A stretch of 32,651 bases of DNA from an uncultured Pirellulaceae bacterium (GTDB lineage Bacteria > Planctomycetota > Planctomycetia > Pirellulales > Pirellulaceae), in contig CAJQQR010000155.1 of the NCBI GenBank assembly GCA_905480545.1, forward strand, positions 1-32,651, read 5' to 3'. The position numbers and the translations under genes were made by a program. The notes under the pieces are model-generated. The model ran no database searches. It saw nothing but the letters and a program-made list of their open reading frames with translations, and was not told where the DNA came from. Shown piece after piece: positions 8,101-15,702 of this stretch. Numbering within the stretch: the first letter of the stretch is position 1; each line of letters opens with the position of its first letter.

Positions 8101-9900
8101 ATGAGAATTCAAATTTGGCGTAATCAGGTTTACCAGTCAGATTACGACTTTTCTAAACCGATCGAATTCGGACGGCAAAAAATTGGTGAGCCGAATCCAA
8201 TTGCATTTGTGGAAAATCATGATTCCGTTCGTTGCATCGTCACGAGTCACACCGAAAACACGGTTTCACGAAATCAGTTACGGGTTGAGGTTCTCGGTTT
8301 CAAACTTGTTTTAACCAACCTCAATCAACAGCGTCAATTCGAACTCAATGGCCTGCCTGATTTGGAAGCCGGTGCGTCTTTATCGGTCGATATGTATTCC
8401 GAAATCGGATTTTTGGACTTGGGAATTCGAATTGTCCAAGACGTATCTTGCCAATCGCTCCCCAATCAAACTCTTGGACCGGGGCAGTTGAGTGGCGTCC
8501 AAAGAAATGCGATGCAATCATTTCATTCTCTGGATGATAAGCCTTTGGGGGATACCCATCTTTCGCAGGCAAAGTTGTTGCATTGGTTAACGACCGCTAT
8601 GGTTGTTTTTCAGGAAGCCGCAAATTCGCCGAAATTTTTACCGCGAGCAGCCGATGCGGTACGCGAGATCGTAAACCTTTCAACAGCTTCAGTGCTACTG
8701 AAAGATGACGGTCAATGGAAAAGCCATGCCGTTTCCACGGACGGGCCGATTGACGACGCATGGTCACCAAGTTCAACGATTTTGAGTCTGATCGAACGCG
8801 AGAAAAAAACGTTTTTTAATCTGGTTGAGCAAACATCCGGTGCCCAGAGCTTGGTCGGGGTAAAGGCCATTGTGGCGTCTCCAATTCTCTCGGGTGACAA
8901 CGAGGTGATTGGAATCCTTTATGGTGATCGCCGGACAGGCTCTGGATCTCCTGTGGAAGAGATCGAGGCGGTCTTGGTAGAGGTCTTGGCGACAGGAGTT
9001 GCCGCGGGGCTAGCTCGCGTCGAGCAGGAGGGAAAAGCCATCCGAGCAAGGGCTGATTTCGAGCGATCGTTTGGCAAGGAAATGACCCTGCACCTTGAAA
9101 AGCATCCTGAAATGCTGGGCGGTCGAGTTGCCGAAATTACAATTATGTTCTGCGATGTCACGGGGTTCAGTCGCGCTAGTGAACAGCTTGGCCCCGAAAA
9201 GACAATGGCATGGATTGGGCAGGTTATGGGAGAGCTTCATCAATGCGTAATTGAAAACGAAGGAGTCGTGATTGATTACGTTGGTGATGAGTTGATTGCG
9301 ATGTGGGGAGCACCCGCTAAACAAGCAGATAATGCGAAACTCGCTTGCCAGACGGCGATCGCGATTGGCTCGCATCTCGAAAATGCAAATCGGGAAAAGC
9401 GGTTTCTGATGCCAGCAAAGGTGCGAATTGGGATCAACACCGGTGTTGCGCACGTCGGCGATACCGGCACAAAGTACCGTCTGAAGTATGGCGCAATGGG
9501 AGACACTGTGAACCTAGCGAGTCGCTTGCAGGGTGCGACGAAGTTTTTTGGTTGCGACATTTTGATTTCCGCAGAAACGCATCGACAACTGAACGACGCA
9601 TTTCATTGTCGTCGCTTAGGGAAAGTGAAGGTCGTCAACATAAGACGTCCCGTTGAATTGTTCGAATTGTTGCCCCATACAACGAACAAGCAAATTCAAT
9701 CTGGTTATGAAGAAGCACTGCGTTGTGTGGAGTCTGGTGAATTTGAATCCGCAACGGGTTTTATCGAAAAACTCGCATCTGAATTTCCGACTGATGCTCC
9801 GACACAAGCATTGCGAAAACGTATCCACGAACTCACGCCAGAGCAAATGGATGACAATGGTAAAAAGACTGCAGATGTGTGGGAACTACCCAATAAATAA
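8101..9900 (+). CDS. FHA-GAF-class III nucleotidyl cyclase
   Basis: This 599-residue protein has no membrane segment. Residues about 20-115 look like an FHA phosphopeptide-binding domain (FGR, then VSRNQLRVE and ELNG). Residues about 165-305 form a GAF-like sensor domain. Residues about 343-525 are a class III cyclase domain. The metal aspartates D352 (FCDVTGFS) and D396 (YVGDELIA) are present, as are the transition-state pair N471 and R475 (NLASR). The substrate-selecting lysine position is D392 and the second specificity position is G464. Base specificity therefore cannot be assigned as ATP or GTP. A short helical TPR-like tail follows. It is a single gene 92 bp downstream of the coiled-coil gene on the same strand. 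It is likely a cytoplasmic signalling enzyme linked to serine/threonine kinases through FHA; that link is inference. Confidence 0.9.
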   Translation: MRIQIWRNQVYQSDYDFSKPIEFGRQKIGEPNPIAFVENHDSVRCIVTSHTENTVSRNQLRVEVLGFKLVLTNLNQQRQFELNGLPDLEAGASLSVDMYSEIGFLDLGIRIVQDVSCQSLPNQTLGPGQLSGVQRNAMQSFHSLDDKPLGDTHLSQAKLLHWLTTAMVVFQEAANSPKFLPRAADAVREIVNLSTASVLLKDDGQWKSHAVSTDGPIDDAWSPSSTILSLIEREKKTFFNLVEQTSGAQSLVGVKAIVASPILSGDNEVIGILYGDRRTGSGSPVEEIEAVLVEVLATGVAAGLARVEQEGKAIRARADFERSFGKEMTLHLEKHPEMLGGRVAEITIMFCDVTGFSRASEQLGPEKTMAWIGQVMGELHQCVIENEGVVIDYVGDELIAMWGAPAKQADNAKLACQTAIAIGSHLENANREKRFLMPAKVRIGINTGVAHVGDTGTKYRLKYGAMGDTVNLASRLQGATKFFGCDILISAETHRQLNDAFHCRRLGKVKVVNIRRPVELFELLPHTTNKQIQSGYEEALRCVESGEFESATGFIEKLASEFPTDAPTQALRKRIHELTPEQMDDNGKKTADVWELPNK

Positions 9901-9993
9901 CAGGCCTCGATCCAGTTCCACCCAAAGCGAGATTAAACTCCGGTGTGAGGTGGTTCTGTATTAGGGCGTCACGGTGAGCCTAGATTGGGCGAA

Positions 9994-10013
9994 GCCTAAG
10001 GGGCCTTTAAGGC
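9994..10013 (+). terminator. Imperfect GC-rich hairpin after the cyclase gene
   Basis: GCCTAAGG pairs with CCTTTAAGGC around a very short loop, with a small bulge. It is followed by GC-rich sequence rather than a T run, so termination is only one reading. It marks the boundary where the sequence changes from ordinary coding DNA to the decayed accessory stretch. Confidence 0.25.
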
Positions 10014-10090
10014 GCGGGGACGGTTTATGCTTTTCGGTACCTGCAACGGTTCATTGAAACTCGCAGGAAGACGTCCGTCGGCCGATCCAT

Positions 10091-10495
10091 TTGCCTTATC
10101 CGTCGATCGGCACTTTGTTTAAAGGTCGAGACGAGTTCACTCAGCAACTGCGGACCAGCCTGCAAAGCCCCTCGCAGCCATCGGCGACCACTTGCAAAGC
10201 GGTGCATGGACTAGGTGGAGTTGGCAAGACGCGGTTGGTCGTCGACGAGCAGTCCTTTGGAACCGAACACCCCGACGTCGCGAGAGACCTCAACAACCTG
10301 GCCCAGTTGCTTGGAGATACGAACCGTCTGGCGGAGGCCGAGCCGCTGACGCGCCGCGCGCTGGCCATCGCCGTCGACCTCAAACGCCGAACTGGGCACG
10401 GTCATCCTAATTTTGACCTGTACTACCGGAATTACCGTGACGTCCTGTCCGAGATGAACCTGCCCCACGGCGAAATCGAGCAACGCCTGCGATAA
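10091..10495 (+). pseudogene. NB-ARC/TPR (STAND) protein remnant with large internal deletion
   Basis: The open frame (134 residues) begins with the entry segment typical of STAND ATPases (LPYPSIGTLFKGRDEF) and a Walker A loop (HGLGGVGKTRLVV). It then jumps directly into a tetratricopeptide-type end (TEHPDVARDLNNLAQLL, then AEAEPLTRRALAI). Full-length relatives have hundreds of residues of ATPase core and many TPR units between these points. I infer an in-frame deletion at about 10240-10250. An in-frame stop at 10055-10057 cuts off any N-terminal effector domain. The start would be TTG at 10091. The DNA is clearly more GC-rich than the flanking genes, suggesting acquisition from elsewhere. 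No function is expected, though an intact miniature frame remains. Confidence 0.65.
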
Positions 10496-10503
10496 ATAAC
10501 CCG

Positions 10504-10710
10504 GTGAGAGCTTCCAGAGCCGCGATGGCGATCATCAACCGAATCCAATCAGGTCAGTCTTTTGAGCATCGCCGTGAGTGGATTCACGAAAAAAGCTATC
10601 TAACAGTTGGTGGTCTAAAAAAGCGAAGATTTCAAGATTCTAGCAGAAGCGATTGGGAAGAAATTGCCTGCGGCCCCTTTATGTCTTCTGTGTGTTCCGG
10701 CTTACCATAA
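10504..10710 (+). pseudogene. Possible scrap of a REP-associated tyrosine transposase
   Basis: The short frame contains SGQSFEHRREWIHEK. This resembles the EHRRQWI block of Y1/REP-associated (RAYT) transposases, which precedes their catalytic histidine pair. The HUH motif and catalytic tyrosine are not visible and the frame degenerates immediately afterwards. The palindromic repeats lying just downstream make the reading more plausible. The match is short and could be chance. Confidence 0.25.
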
Positions 10711-11037
10711 ATGATTGGCTCGGCGATATTTTTTTCACTTCAGGGGAAAGAAAAGAAAAGGGAAGGCAGCTCATTATTCCTGGGCCTGCGACGCCACTTA
10801 CTTTCCTTTTCAAACAACGGCAAACGTGCTAACTCGCGATTGATCACATGAATGCAAATTCAGGCGGCACAGATTCGGGGGCGTCTGGGCATGTGATCGA
10901 CCGCAACACGCTTCCCATCTAATAACATGACCTGCGTCCCCTGCGTCCCCTGCGTCCCCTTTATTTCCCCGGCAAGGAATTAACCCGCATAATGAAAGAA
11001 TTCAATACAAGATTTGCTGCCTAATTTGCAATGTTTG
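10711..11037. other. Gene-less stretch with a small inverted repeat and a 9-bp tandem repeat
   Basis: I see no credible coding region here. Nine-base perfect inverted arms (GATCACATG at 10842-10850 and CATGTGATC at 10890-10898) flank 39 bp. CTGCGTCCC is repeated three times head to tail at 10932-10958. A purine-rich run lies near 10741-10768. Confidence 0.6.
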
Positions 11038-11128
11038 TCGTACCGCCTTCAGTCGGAATTGAACGCAACAGACCGGCTAAAGCCGGTACAACAAACCTTT
11101 CGTCGTACCGCTATCAGGCGGAAGACCA
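11038..11128. repeat. Cluster of three REP-like palindromes
   Basis: Three small hairpin elements are strung together. The first is an imperfect CCGCCTTCAGTCGG element near 11043-11056. The second is a perfect palindrome ACCGGCTAAAGCCGGT at 11072-11087. The third is an imperfect CCGCTATCAGGCGG element near 11107-11120. The outer two share the lead GTCGTACCGC and look like diverged copies of one family. A further palindrome, GGCACGTGCC, lies at 11330-11339 and a GCCGAACGGC element near 11358-11367. Together they resemble intergenic REP-type sequences. Confidence 0.6.
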
Positions 11129-11390
11129 CAAGTTTTATGAACGACTGCCGCAAATGGACACCTGAAAAACAAGCTTCCGCTCTCGCTGAGCGAGTCGCAC
11201 ACGGTATGCCTTCGCGCAGCCCGCCTTACGTCGCTGAACCCGACGTCTACCGCACCATCACCGGCGATTGCTTTGAACACAAAACAAGACTTCGGGAACC
11301 TAATCGCTTGCGTCCGCGATAAAGGGCTGGGCACGTGCCGGGGGACTGCTTTATTAGCCGAACGGCGTTCGTCGCAGTTTGCGGTAGTGT

Positions 11391-11790
11391 CGACGAAGAA
11401 CCGGGGCTAACGCCCACCGGCTGATAGGATATGGCGTTCTGCATTAAACGCCCTGTCCCTAATAGGAGTCAAGCACCGTCTCGGTTTCAAGGACGAAGAA
11501 ACGGGGCTAACGCCCACCGGCTGATAGGATATGGCGTTCTGCATTAAACGCCCCGTCCCGAAAAAGAGTCAAGCACCGTCTCGGTTTCAAGGACGAAGAA
11601 CCGGGGCTAACGCCCAATGGCTGATAGGATATGGCGTTTTGCATTAAACGCCCTGTCCCTAATAGGAGTCAAGCACCGTCTCGGTTTCAAGGACGAAGAA
11701 CCGGGGCTAACGCCCACCGGCTGATAGGATATGGCGTTCTGCATTAAACGCCCTGTCCTGAATAAGAGTCAAGTAAAATCTCGGTTACAA
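11391..11790. repeat. Four exact 100-bp tandem units, each with two hairpins
   Basis: The units are 11391-11490, 11491-11590, 11591-11690 and 11691-11790. They differ only by substitutions, with no insertion or deletion. Each carries a bulged hairpin around GGGCTAACGCCC flanked by CCGG (11401-11420 in unit 1). Each also carries a perfect six-pair hairpin GGCGTT/AACGCC with an eight-base loop (11433-11452 in unit 1). The last unit is the most diverged toward its end and stops 5 bp before the end of the FAD oxidoreductase gene. A 100-bp period is not a multiple of three, so this is not a protein repeat. The units abut without variable spacers, so it is not CRISPR. On the minus strand it would form a structured 3' untranslated region of the oxidoreductase transcript. 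Confidence 0.92.
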
Positions 11791-11795
11791 TGCCT

Positions 11796-13892
11796 TTACT
11801 TCGCTGGTAACAACTGAACTGCATCGATAATCACGTAACCATCCGTTGCAGAATTTGAAATCTTGATGGTTGCAAGTTTTTCGAATTCGAAAGCACCAAT
11901 CGAGTGAAACGGGGCTTGTTTTGGTTTCTTTTTTTGGTTGACCATCCTTGTCGCTCGACCGCCAGAATGCGTGATTTCGATCGGCACGTTTGATGCGCGA
12001 TTATCGTGAGCTGTATACGCGATTCGCACTTCGTATTTGCCGGGTTTTGGGATCTTCACTTTAAACAAAGCGGTCTGAATTCCTTTCCCTTGATCCCCAT
12101 CATGGCGATAACCTGTTTCGACATACTTCCCTACTGATCCGCTCGTGGTCTCAAATCCAACACGAATCGAATCTTTGTCATCAACGACGATGCCTTTCAG
12201 GCTCTTTGACGGAATTCCGATTGCGGTCTCACGTTTCTTTCCTGTCCAAACCAACCGCTGACCTGATTTTTCCAACGCATCTTTGAGCAACGTATAATCC
12301 AGTTTTTGCACCGCACAATTCGCTCGAATGGACTGCATCGCCGCGATTGCACCGGATTGTCCGAGCACCATGAAAACCGGTTCCATTCGGATCGATCCAA
12401 ATGCCATATGCGATGCGCTGATGCAAACCGGGACCACCAGGTTGTTGCATTGATCTTCTTTCGGCAGAATCGTTCCGTAGTCGATGGCATACGGCGAAAA
12501 GCCGCCGACTTGGACATCACCCTCGTTTCTGACAAACCCATTTGGGTCCAAATGCCGCTGAACGTGGTGTGAATCCATAGTGTAAGCAGCCAGGCCAATG
12601 GGACGCGTCGCCGTTGTTTTACCCTGGCAATTATTTTGAGTCATGACGTAATCACCGATCATTCGACGCGCCTCACGAATGTAAAGTTGCTGTTGCCAGC
12701 CGTCGGCACGGTCGAATTCGTCCTTGCACATCCCCCACTTTGAAACTTCGTTTCGAACAAAATCTGGGACCCGCGGATGATTTGCTAAAGTCCACATGAA
12801 TCCTTTCTGGTAGATGCGATGTCGCTCAACAATCTTTTCGCGATCCGCGTAACTAGCTTCCGGGTACTCGTAGTTTTGGCCGATAAAGTCAGTCGAAAAG
12901 CCGCGGTTGTTATTCACGTCGGTCTTGCGATTCGGCATCGCCGCGAAACTCCAGGGAATGACCTTTGCTCCGGCTTCGAAATTGCGAAACAATAGTTCGT
13001 ATTGTTTTTCGTCGTATTCGATTGGGCGATTAAAAGGGATTTGGTTTTTTGGATCGTCGGTAAGGCACATTCGAAAGCAATAGGCTTGGACTCGGTTGTC
13101 GGCTACTCCTTCTTCTCCCGGACCGTTTGGGTCAATGTTCGGAAGTAAGCCGCTATTGGGGTCGCCTTTTTTTAAGTAGGGATCGACGCCCGAAACCAAC
13201 TGGTGATGAGTCGCACGCCAAGTTTGAACTCCGCTCAACGTTTCGTTGTATTGCGAGTTAGCTTCGCGTCCGACGATATACGAAACGCCGGCACTAGCGA
13301 GCAAGTCACCCTCATACGTCGCATCGATAAACATCTTTCCAAAGAATAACTTTCCGGTATCGGTTTTCAACGCAATCAAATGGTTCGCTTTTTTTACTAT
13401 TCCAGCATTCTTTGCAGACCGATCTAGGCGTTCGTTGTACACCACATCAATTGCATTTTCCTTCACCAAATCATTCATGACCTTCAGGGCGACGGACGGT
13501 TCAAACGTCCACATCGTGTCTTCTTCTGCACCCGTGCGGCTTTGTCCTCCGCTTTTGTATTCGGATCTTTTTTGCCAAATCCAGTTCTTGGGATCATCGT
13601 AATGCTTTTTAATTCGTTGATAAAATTCACGTGAAATGCCACCAATTGCTGCCTTGTTTCCAATGTCTGTTTGCCCAAGTCCGCCCGTCGTGAGCCCACC
13701 GATTCGGTTTGTGGGCTCGACAACAAGAACGGTCCCACCCATTCGTTTGACTTGAACGGCGGCTGCAATGCCTGCTGACGTTCCTCCGTAAATTACGACA
13801 TCGTACTCTTCACAGCCGCCTGTTTTTTCCAACGCGGAGAGCAGGATGGCAATGGGAAAGAGGAACAAGAATGGAAGCTGCGACTGTTTCAT
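11796..13892 (-). CDS. Secreted FAD-dependent oxidoreductase with golvesin-like C-terminal domain
   Basis: The protein has 698 residues. A hydrophobic N-terminus (about 5-22) is a signal peptide or membrane anchor. A dinucleotide-binding fold follows directly (DVVIYGGTSAGIAAAVQ, then VVVEP-type strand end and RIGGLTTGGLG), as in the FAD-dependent oxidoreductase family PF12831. The last 130 residues (about 565-698) are a beta-sandwich resembling the golvesin/Xly carbohydrate-binding-like domain, with KPGKYEVRIAYTAH and a closing VIIDAVQLLP. Planctomycetes carry many such genes, probably for breakdown of complex polysaccharides or sugar acids; the substrate is not readable from sequence. The ATG at 13892 is well placed before the signal peptide. 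It lies 82 bp downstream of pdxA on the same strand, and its 3' end abuts the 100-bp repeat array. Confidence 0.85.
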   Translation of the reverse strand: MKQSQLPFLFLFPIAILLSALEKTGGCEEYDVVIYGGTSAGIAAAVQVKRMGGTVLVVEPTNRIGGLTTGGLGQTDIGNKAAIGGISREFYQRIKKHYDDPKNWIWQKRSEYKSGGQSRTGAEEDTMWTFEPSVALKVMNDLVKENAIDVVYNERLDRSAKNAGIVKKANHLIALKTDTGKLFFGKMFIDATYEGDLLASAGVSYIVGREANSQYNETLSGVQTWRATHHQLVSGVDPYLKKGDPNSGLLPNIDPNGPGEEGVADNRVQAYCFRMCLTDDPKNQIPFNRPIEYDEKQYELLFRNFEAGAKVIPWSFAAMPNRKTDVNNNRGFSTDFIGQNYEYPEASYADREKIVERHRIYQKGFMWTLANHPRVPDFVRNEVSKWGMCKDEFDRADGWQQQLYIREARRMIGDYVMTQNNCQGKTTATRPIGLAAYTMDSHHVQRHLDPNGFVRNEGDVQVGGFSPYAIDYGTILPKEDQCNNLVVPVCISASHMAFGSIRMEPVFMVLGQSGAIAAMQSIRANCAVQKLDYTLLKDALEKSGQRLVWTGKKRETAIGIPSKSLKGIVVDDKDSIRVGFETTSGSVGKYVETGYRHDGDQGKGIQTALFKVKIPKPGKYEVRIAYTAHDNRASNVPIEITHSGGRATRMVNQKKKPKQAPFHSIGAFEFEKLATIKISNSATDGYVIIDAVQLLPAK

Positions 13893-13974
13893 GGCAAAAG
13901 GTGTCGTGGTGAGATTTGAAGGATCGAATTTGAAAAGATGGTTTCGTGACGTACAAATCTTAACACTTGGAAAA

Positions 13975-14994
13975 TTAATTCGCCAACTTTACTGCCAAGC
14001 GGATGGCCTCTAGCATGCTCGAAACGCTTGCTGTTCCTTTCCAGGCAATATCGCAGGCGGTTCCGTGATCAACGGATGTTCTCACGATTGGCAAGCCAAG
14101 TGACACATTCACCGCGTCATCAAATGCCAAGGCCTTGAGAGGAATTAGTCCCTGATCGTGGTACATGCAAATGTATCCATCCGTCACTTTTCTTCGCTCC
14201 GAACGAAATGCTGTATCGGCGGGAAGCGGTCCATCGATTTGTATTCCATTCGCACGAGCTTTCTCAAGAGCGGGAATGATGATGGAAGCTTCCTCGTCGT
14301 TGCCGAACAGTCCATTTTCACCGGCATGAGGATTTAATCCACAGCAACAGAGTCGCACCTCGCGGCCTCGCATCTTCACCAACGCTTCATGAGAAAGATG
14401 AATTGTCGAATAGATATTGTCCACCGACAAAAGATCTGGGACTTCACCATAGCCGACATGTGTCGTAACGATTGAGCAAGTGATAGCATCACTCGTTAGC
14501 ATCATGCAAACATCGTCGACAGAAAATTTTTCCGACAATATTTCGGTGTGCCCTGGATAACGAAATCCAGCTAAGTTAATCGCTTCCTTATTAATTGGCC
14601 CTGTCACAATCGCGTCGACAACGTTAAATTTCGCCGCGGCGATCGCCGCGTCAAAGTACTGAAATGAAGCATTACCAGTTGCGGCATTGATCATGCCTGG
14701 CTCAAAGTGGGAGCCGTCAATTAATTCGAAGTCTAAAAGGATCGGTGACTTCGCATGTTTAATTTGCTCTCCCACGCGCGAGATTTCTGAATACGGAATG
14801 CAAATTTCTGGCATTACCAAATCCAGTTTTTGTGCAACCGATTCCAGGACTGCTGCATCACCAAACAAAATGGGTGTGCAAATCGCTTGTATTTCCGGAC
14901 TTGCCAATGCCTTTAATGCCAACTCCGGACCGACTCCGGCAGGATCGCCCATGGAAATTGCGATTTTTGAAATTGCGATTTTTGATAGTGACAA
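13975..14994 (-). CDS. pdxA: 4-hydroxythreonine-4-phosphate dehydrogenase family protein (PdxA-like)
   Basis: The 339-residue length is normal for the family. Characteristic blocks are present in order: ISMGDPAGVGPE, GPINKEAI followed by PGHTEIL, GLNPHAGE, and MYHDQGLIPLKAL with the closing VRTSVDHGTACDIA. The histidines in HTEIL, NPHAG and YHDQG are the metal ligands of this family. PdxA oxidises 4-phosphohydroxy-L-threonine in vitamin B6 synthesis. Close relatives (PdxA2) act on D-threonate or D-erythronate phosphates in catabolism. The neighbours are a ribokinase-like kinase and an FAD oxidoreductase, not B6 genes, so a catabolic role is possible. The only start before the conserved N-terminus is TTG at 14994, with a weak ribosome site. 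The first 15 residues contain a small duplication (SKIAI twice). Confidence 0.88.
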   Translation of the reverse strand: MSLSKIAISKIAISMGDPAGVGPELALKALASPEIQAICTPILFGDAAVLESVAQKLDLVMPEICIPYSEISRVGEQIKHAKSPILLDFELIDGSHFEPGMINAATGNASFQYFDAAIAAAKFNVVDAIVTGPINKEAINLAGFRYPGHTEILSEKFSVDDVCMMLTSDAITCSIVTTHVGYGEVPDLLSVDNIYSTIHLSHEALVKMRGREVRLCCCGLNPHAGENGLFGNDEEASIIIPALEKARANGIQIDGPLPADTAFRSERRKVTDGYICMYHDQGLIPLKALAFDDAVNVSLGLPIVRTSVDHGTACDIAWKGTASVSSMLEAIRLAVKLAN

Positions 14995-15057
14995 TGCGTT
15001 TGCTCGTTGTGGAAATTTTTTTGTCGAAGCCCGTAATTGCGGACGTTTGCCAATGTA

Positions 15058-15465
15058 TCAAACGTTCATTTCGATGCTTCTGTCTTCACCGGTTCGTGTG
15101 CCAGAAACGATAAAAACCCGACCTGTTTTCGGAACTTTTGCGTTGCTCCATGCGGACGTCAGCAGGAAATCAATTTTGCCGTCGCCATTCACGTCACCAA
15201 TTCCGGTCTCACCAAACCCAAGTGTATCGCCTGATTGCCAACTGGTCCAAGACCGCAGAGGTTTGCCTTTTTCAACACCGCTATATAGATAGACTTTGTC
15301 TCCCAACGGAGCCCCGTCGTTGTTTTGCCAAGCACCGATAACCAAATCGCCGAATCCATCACCGTCTACATTTCCCGCGTCACTTGGTGACGTACCAAGT
15401 CCATTGCCGGCAACCGCTCCTCGAATTGTGAGTAATGGTTTACCTGTTGCACCGCTGTGAACCAC
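15058..15465 (-). pseudogene. FG-GAP (integrin-alpha-like) repeat protein, C-terminal remnant
   Basis: The fragment encodes two FG-GAP units with calcium-loop motifs (GNVDGDGFGDLVIG and GDVNGDGKIDFLLTS), each followed by a VYLYSG or VFIVSG strand. Homology-like sequence continues a little upstream of the GTG at 15465 (frame open to a TGA at 15526-15528). No signal peptide or further blades are seen there. Full-length relatives are secreted proteins of several hundred residues forming a beta-propeller. This piece is too small for that and is most likely a 5'-truncated relic. It ends 63 bp before pdxA. A short expressed protein cannot be ruled out. Confidence 0.6.
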
Positions 15466-15702
15466 GATTCTGCCTCCAACGGTCGCACCAGAATTGTCGC
15501 TAAAATCATAAGTAAAAACAATTGTTCATCTGAAGGTCCGTTTGTGCTGCGAGGATTTAATGACCTTATGGTAGCGAAAGAAGTGCGTCTTTATTGTGTG
15601 CCTGGCAATGCGACCCACGCGTTTGATCCATTGAGCTTGTATTCAACAGTCCACCAAATAGAAATAGTCAATGATCGAATTGAGTGGCCGCGGTTGCTGA
15701 AT

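Noticed and set aside
10849-10923. 24-codon open frame starting at ATG 10849
   Set aside because: It overlaps the inverted repeat, has no ribosome site and has no supporting context.
11014-11322. 102-residue plus-strand open frame
   Set aside because: It is laid across three palindromic repeat elements and has no family features or ribosome site.
11391-11790. CRISPR array or coding repeat at the 100-bp units
   Set aside because: Units abut with no spacers, and a 100-bp period would change frame from unit to unit.
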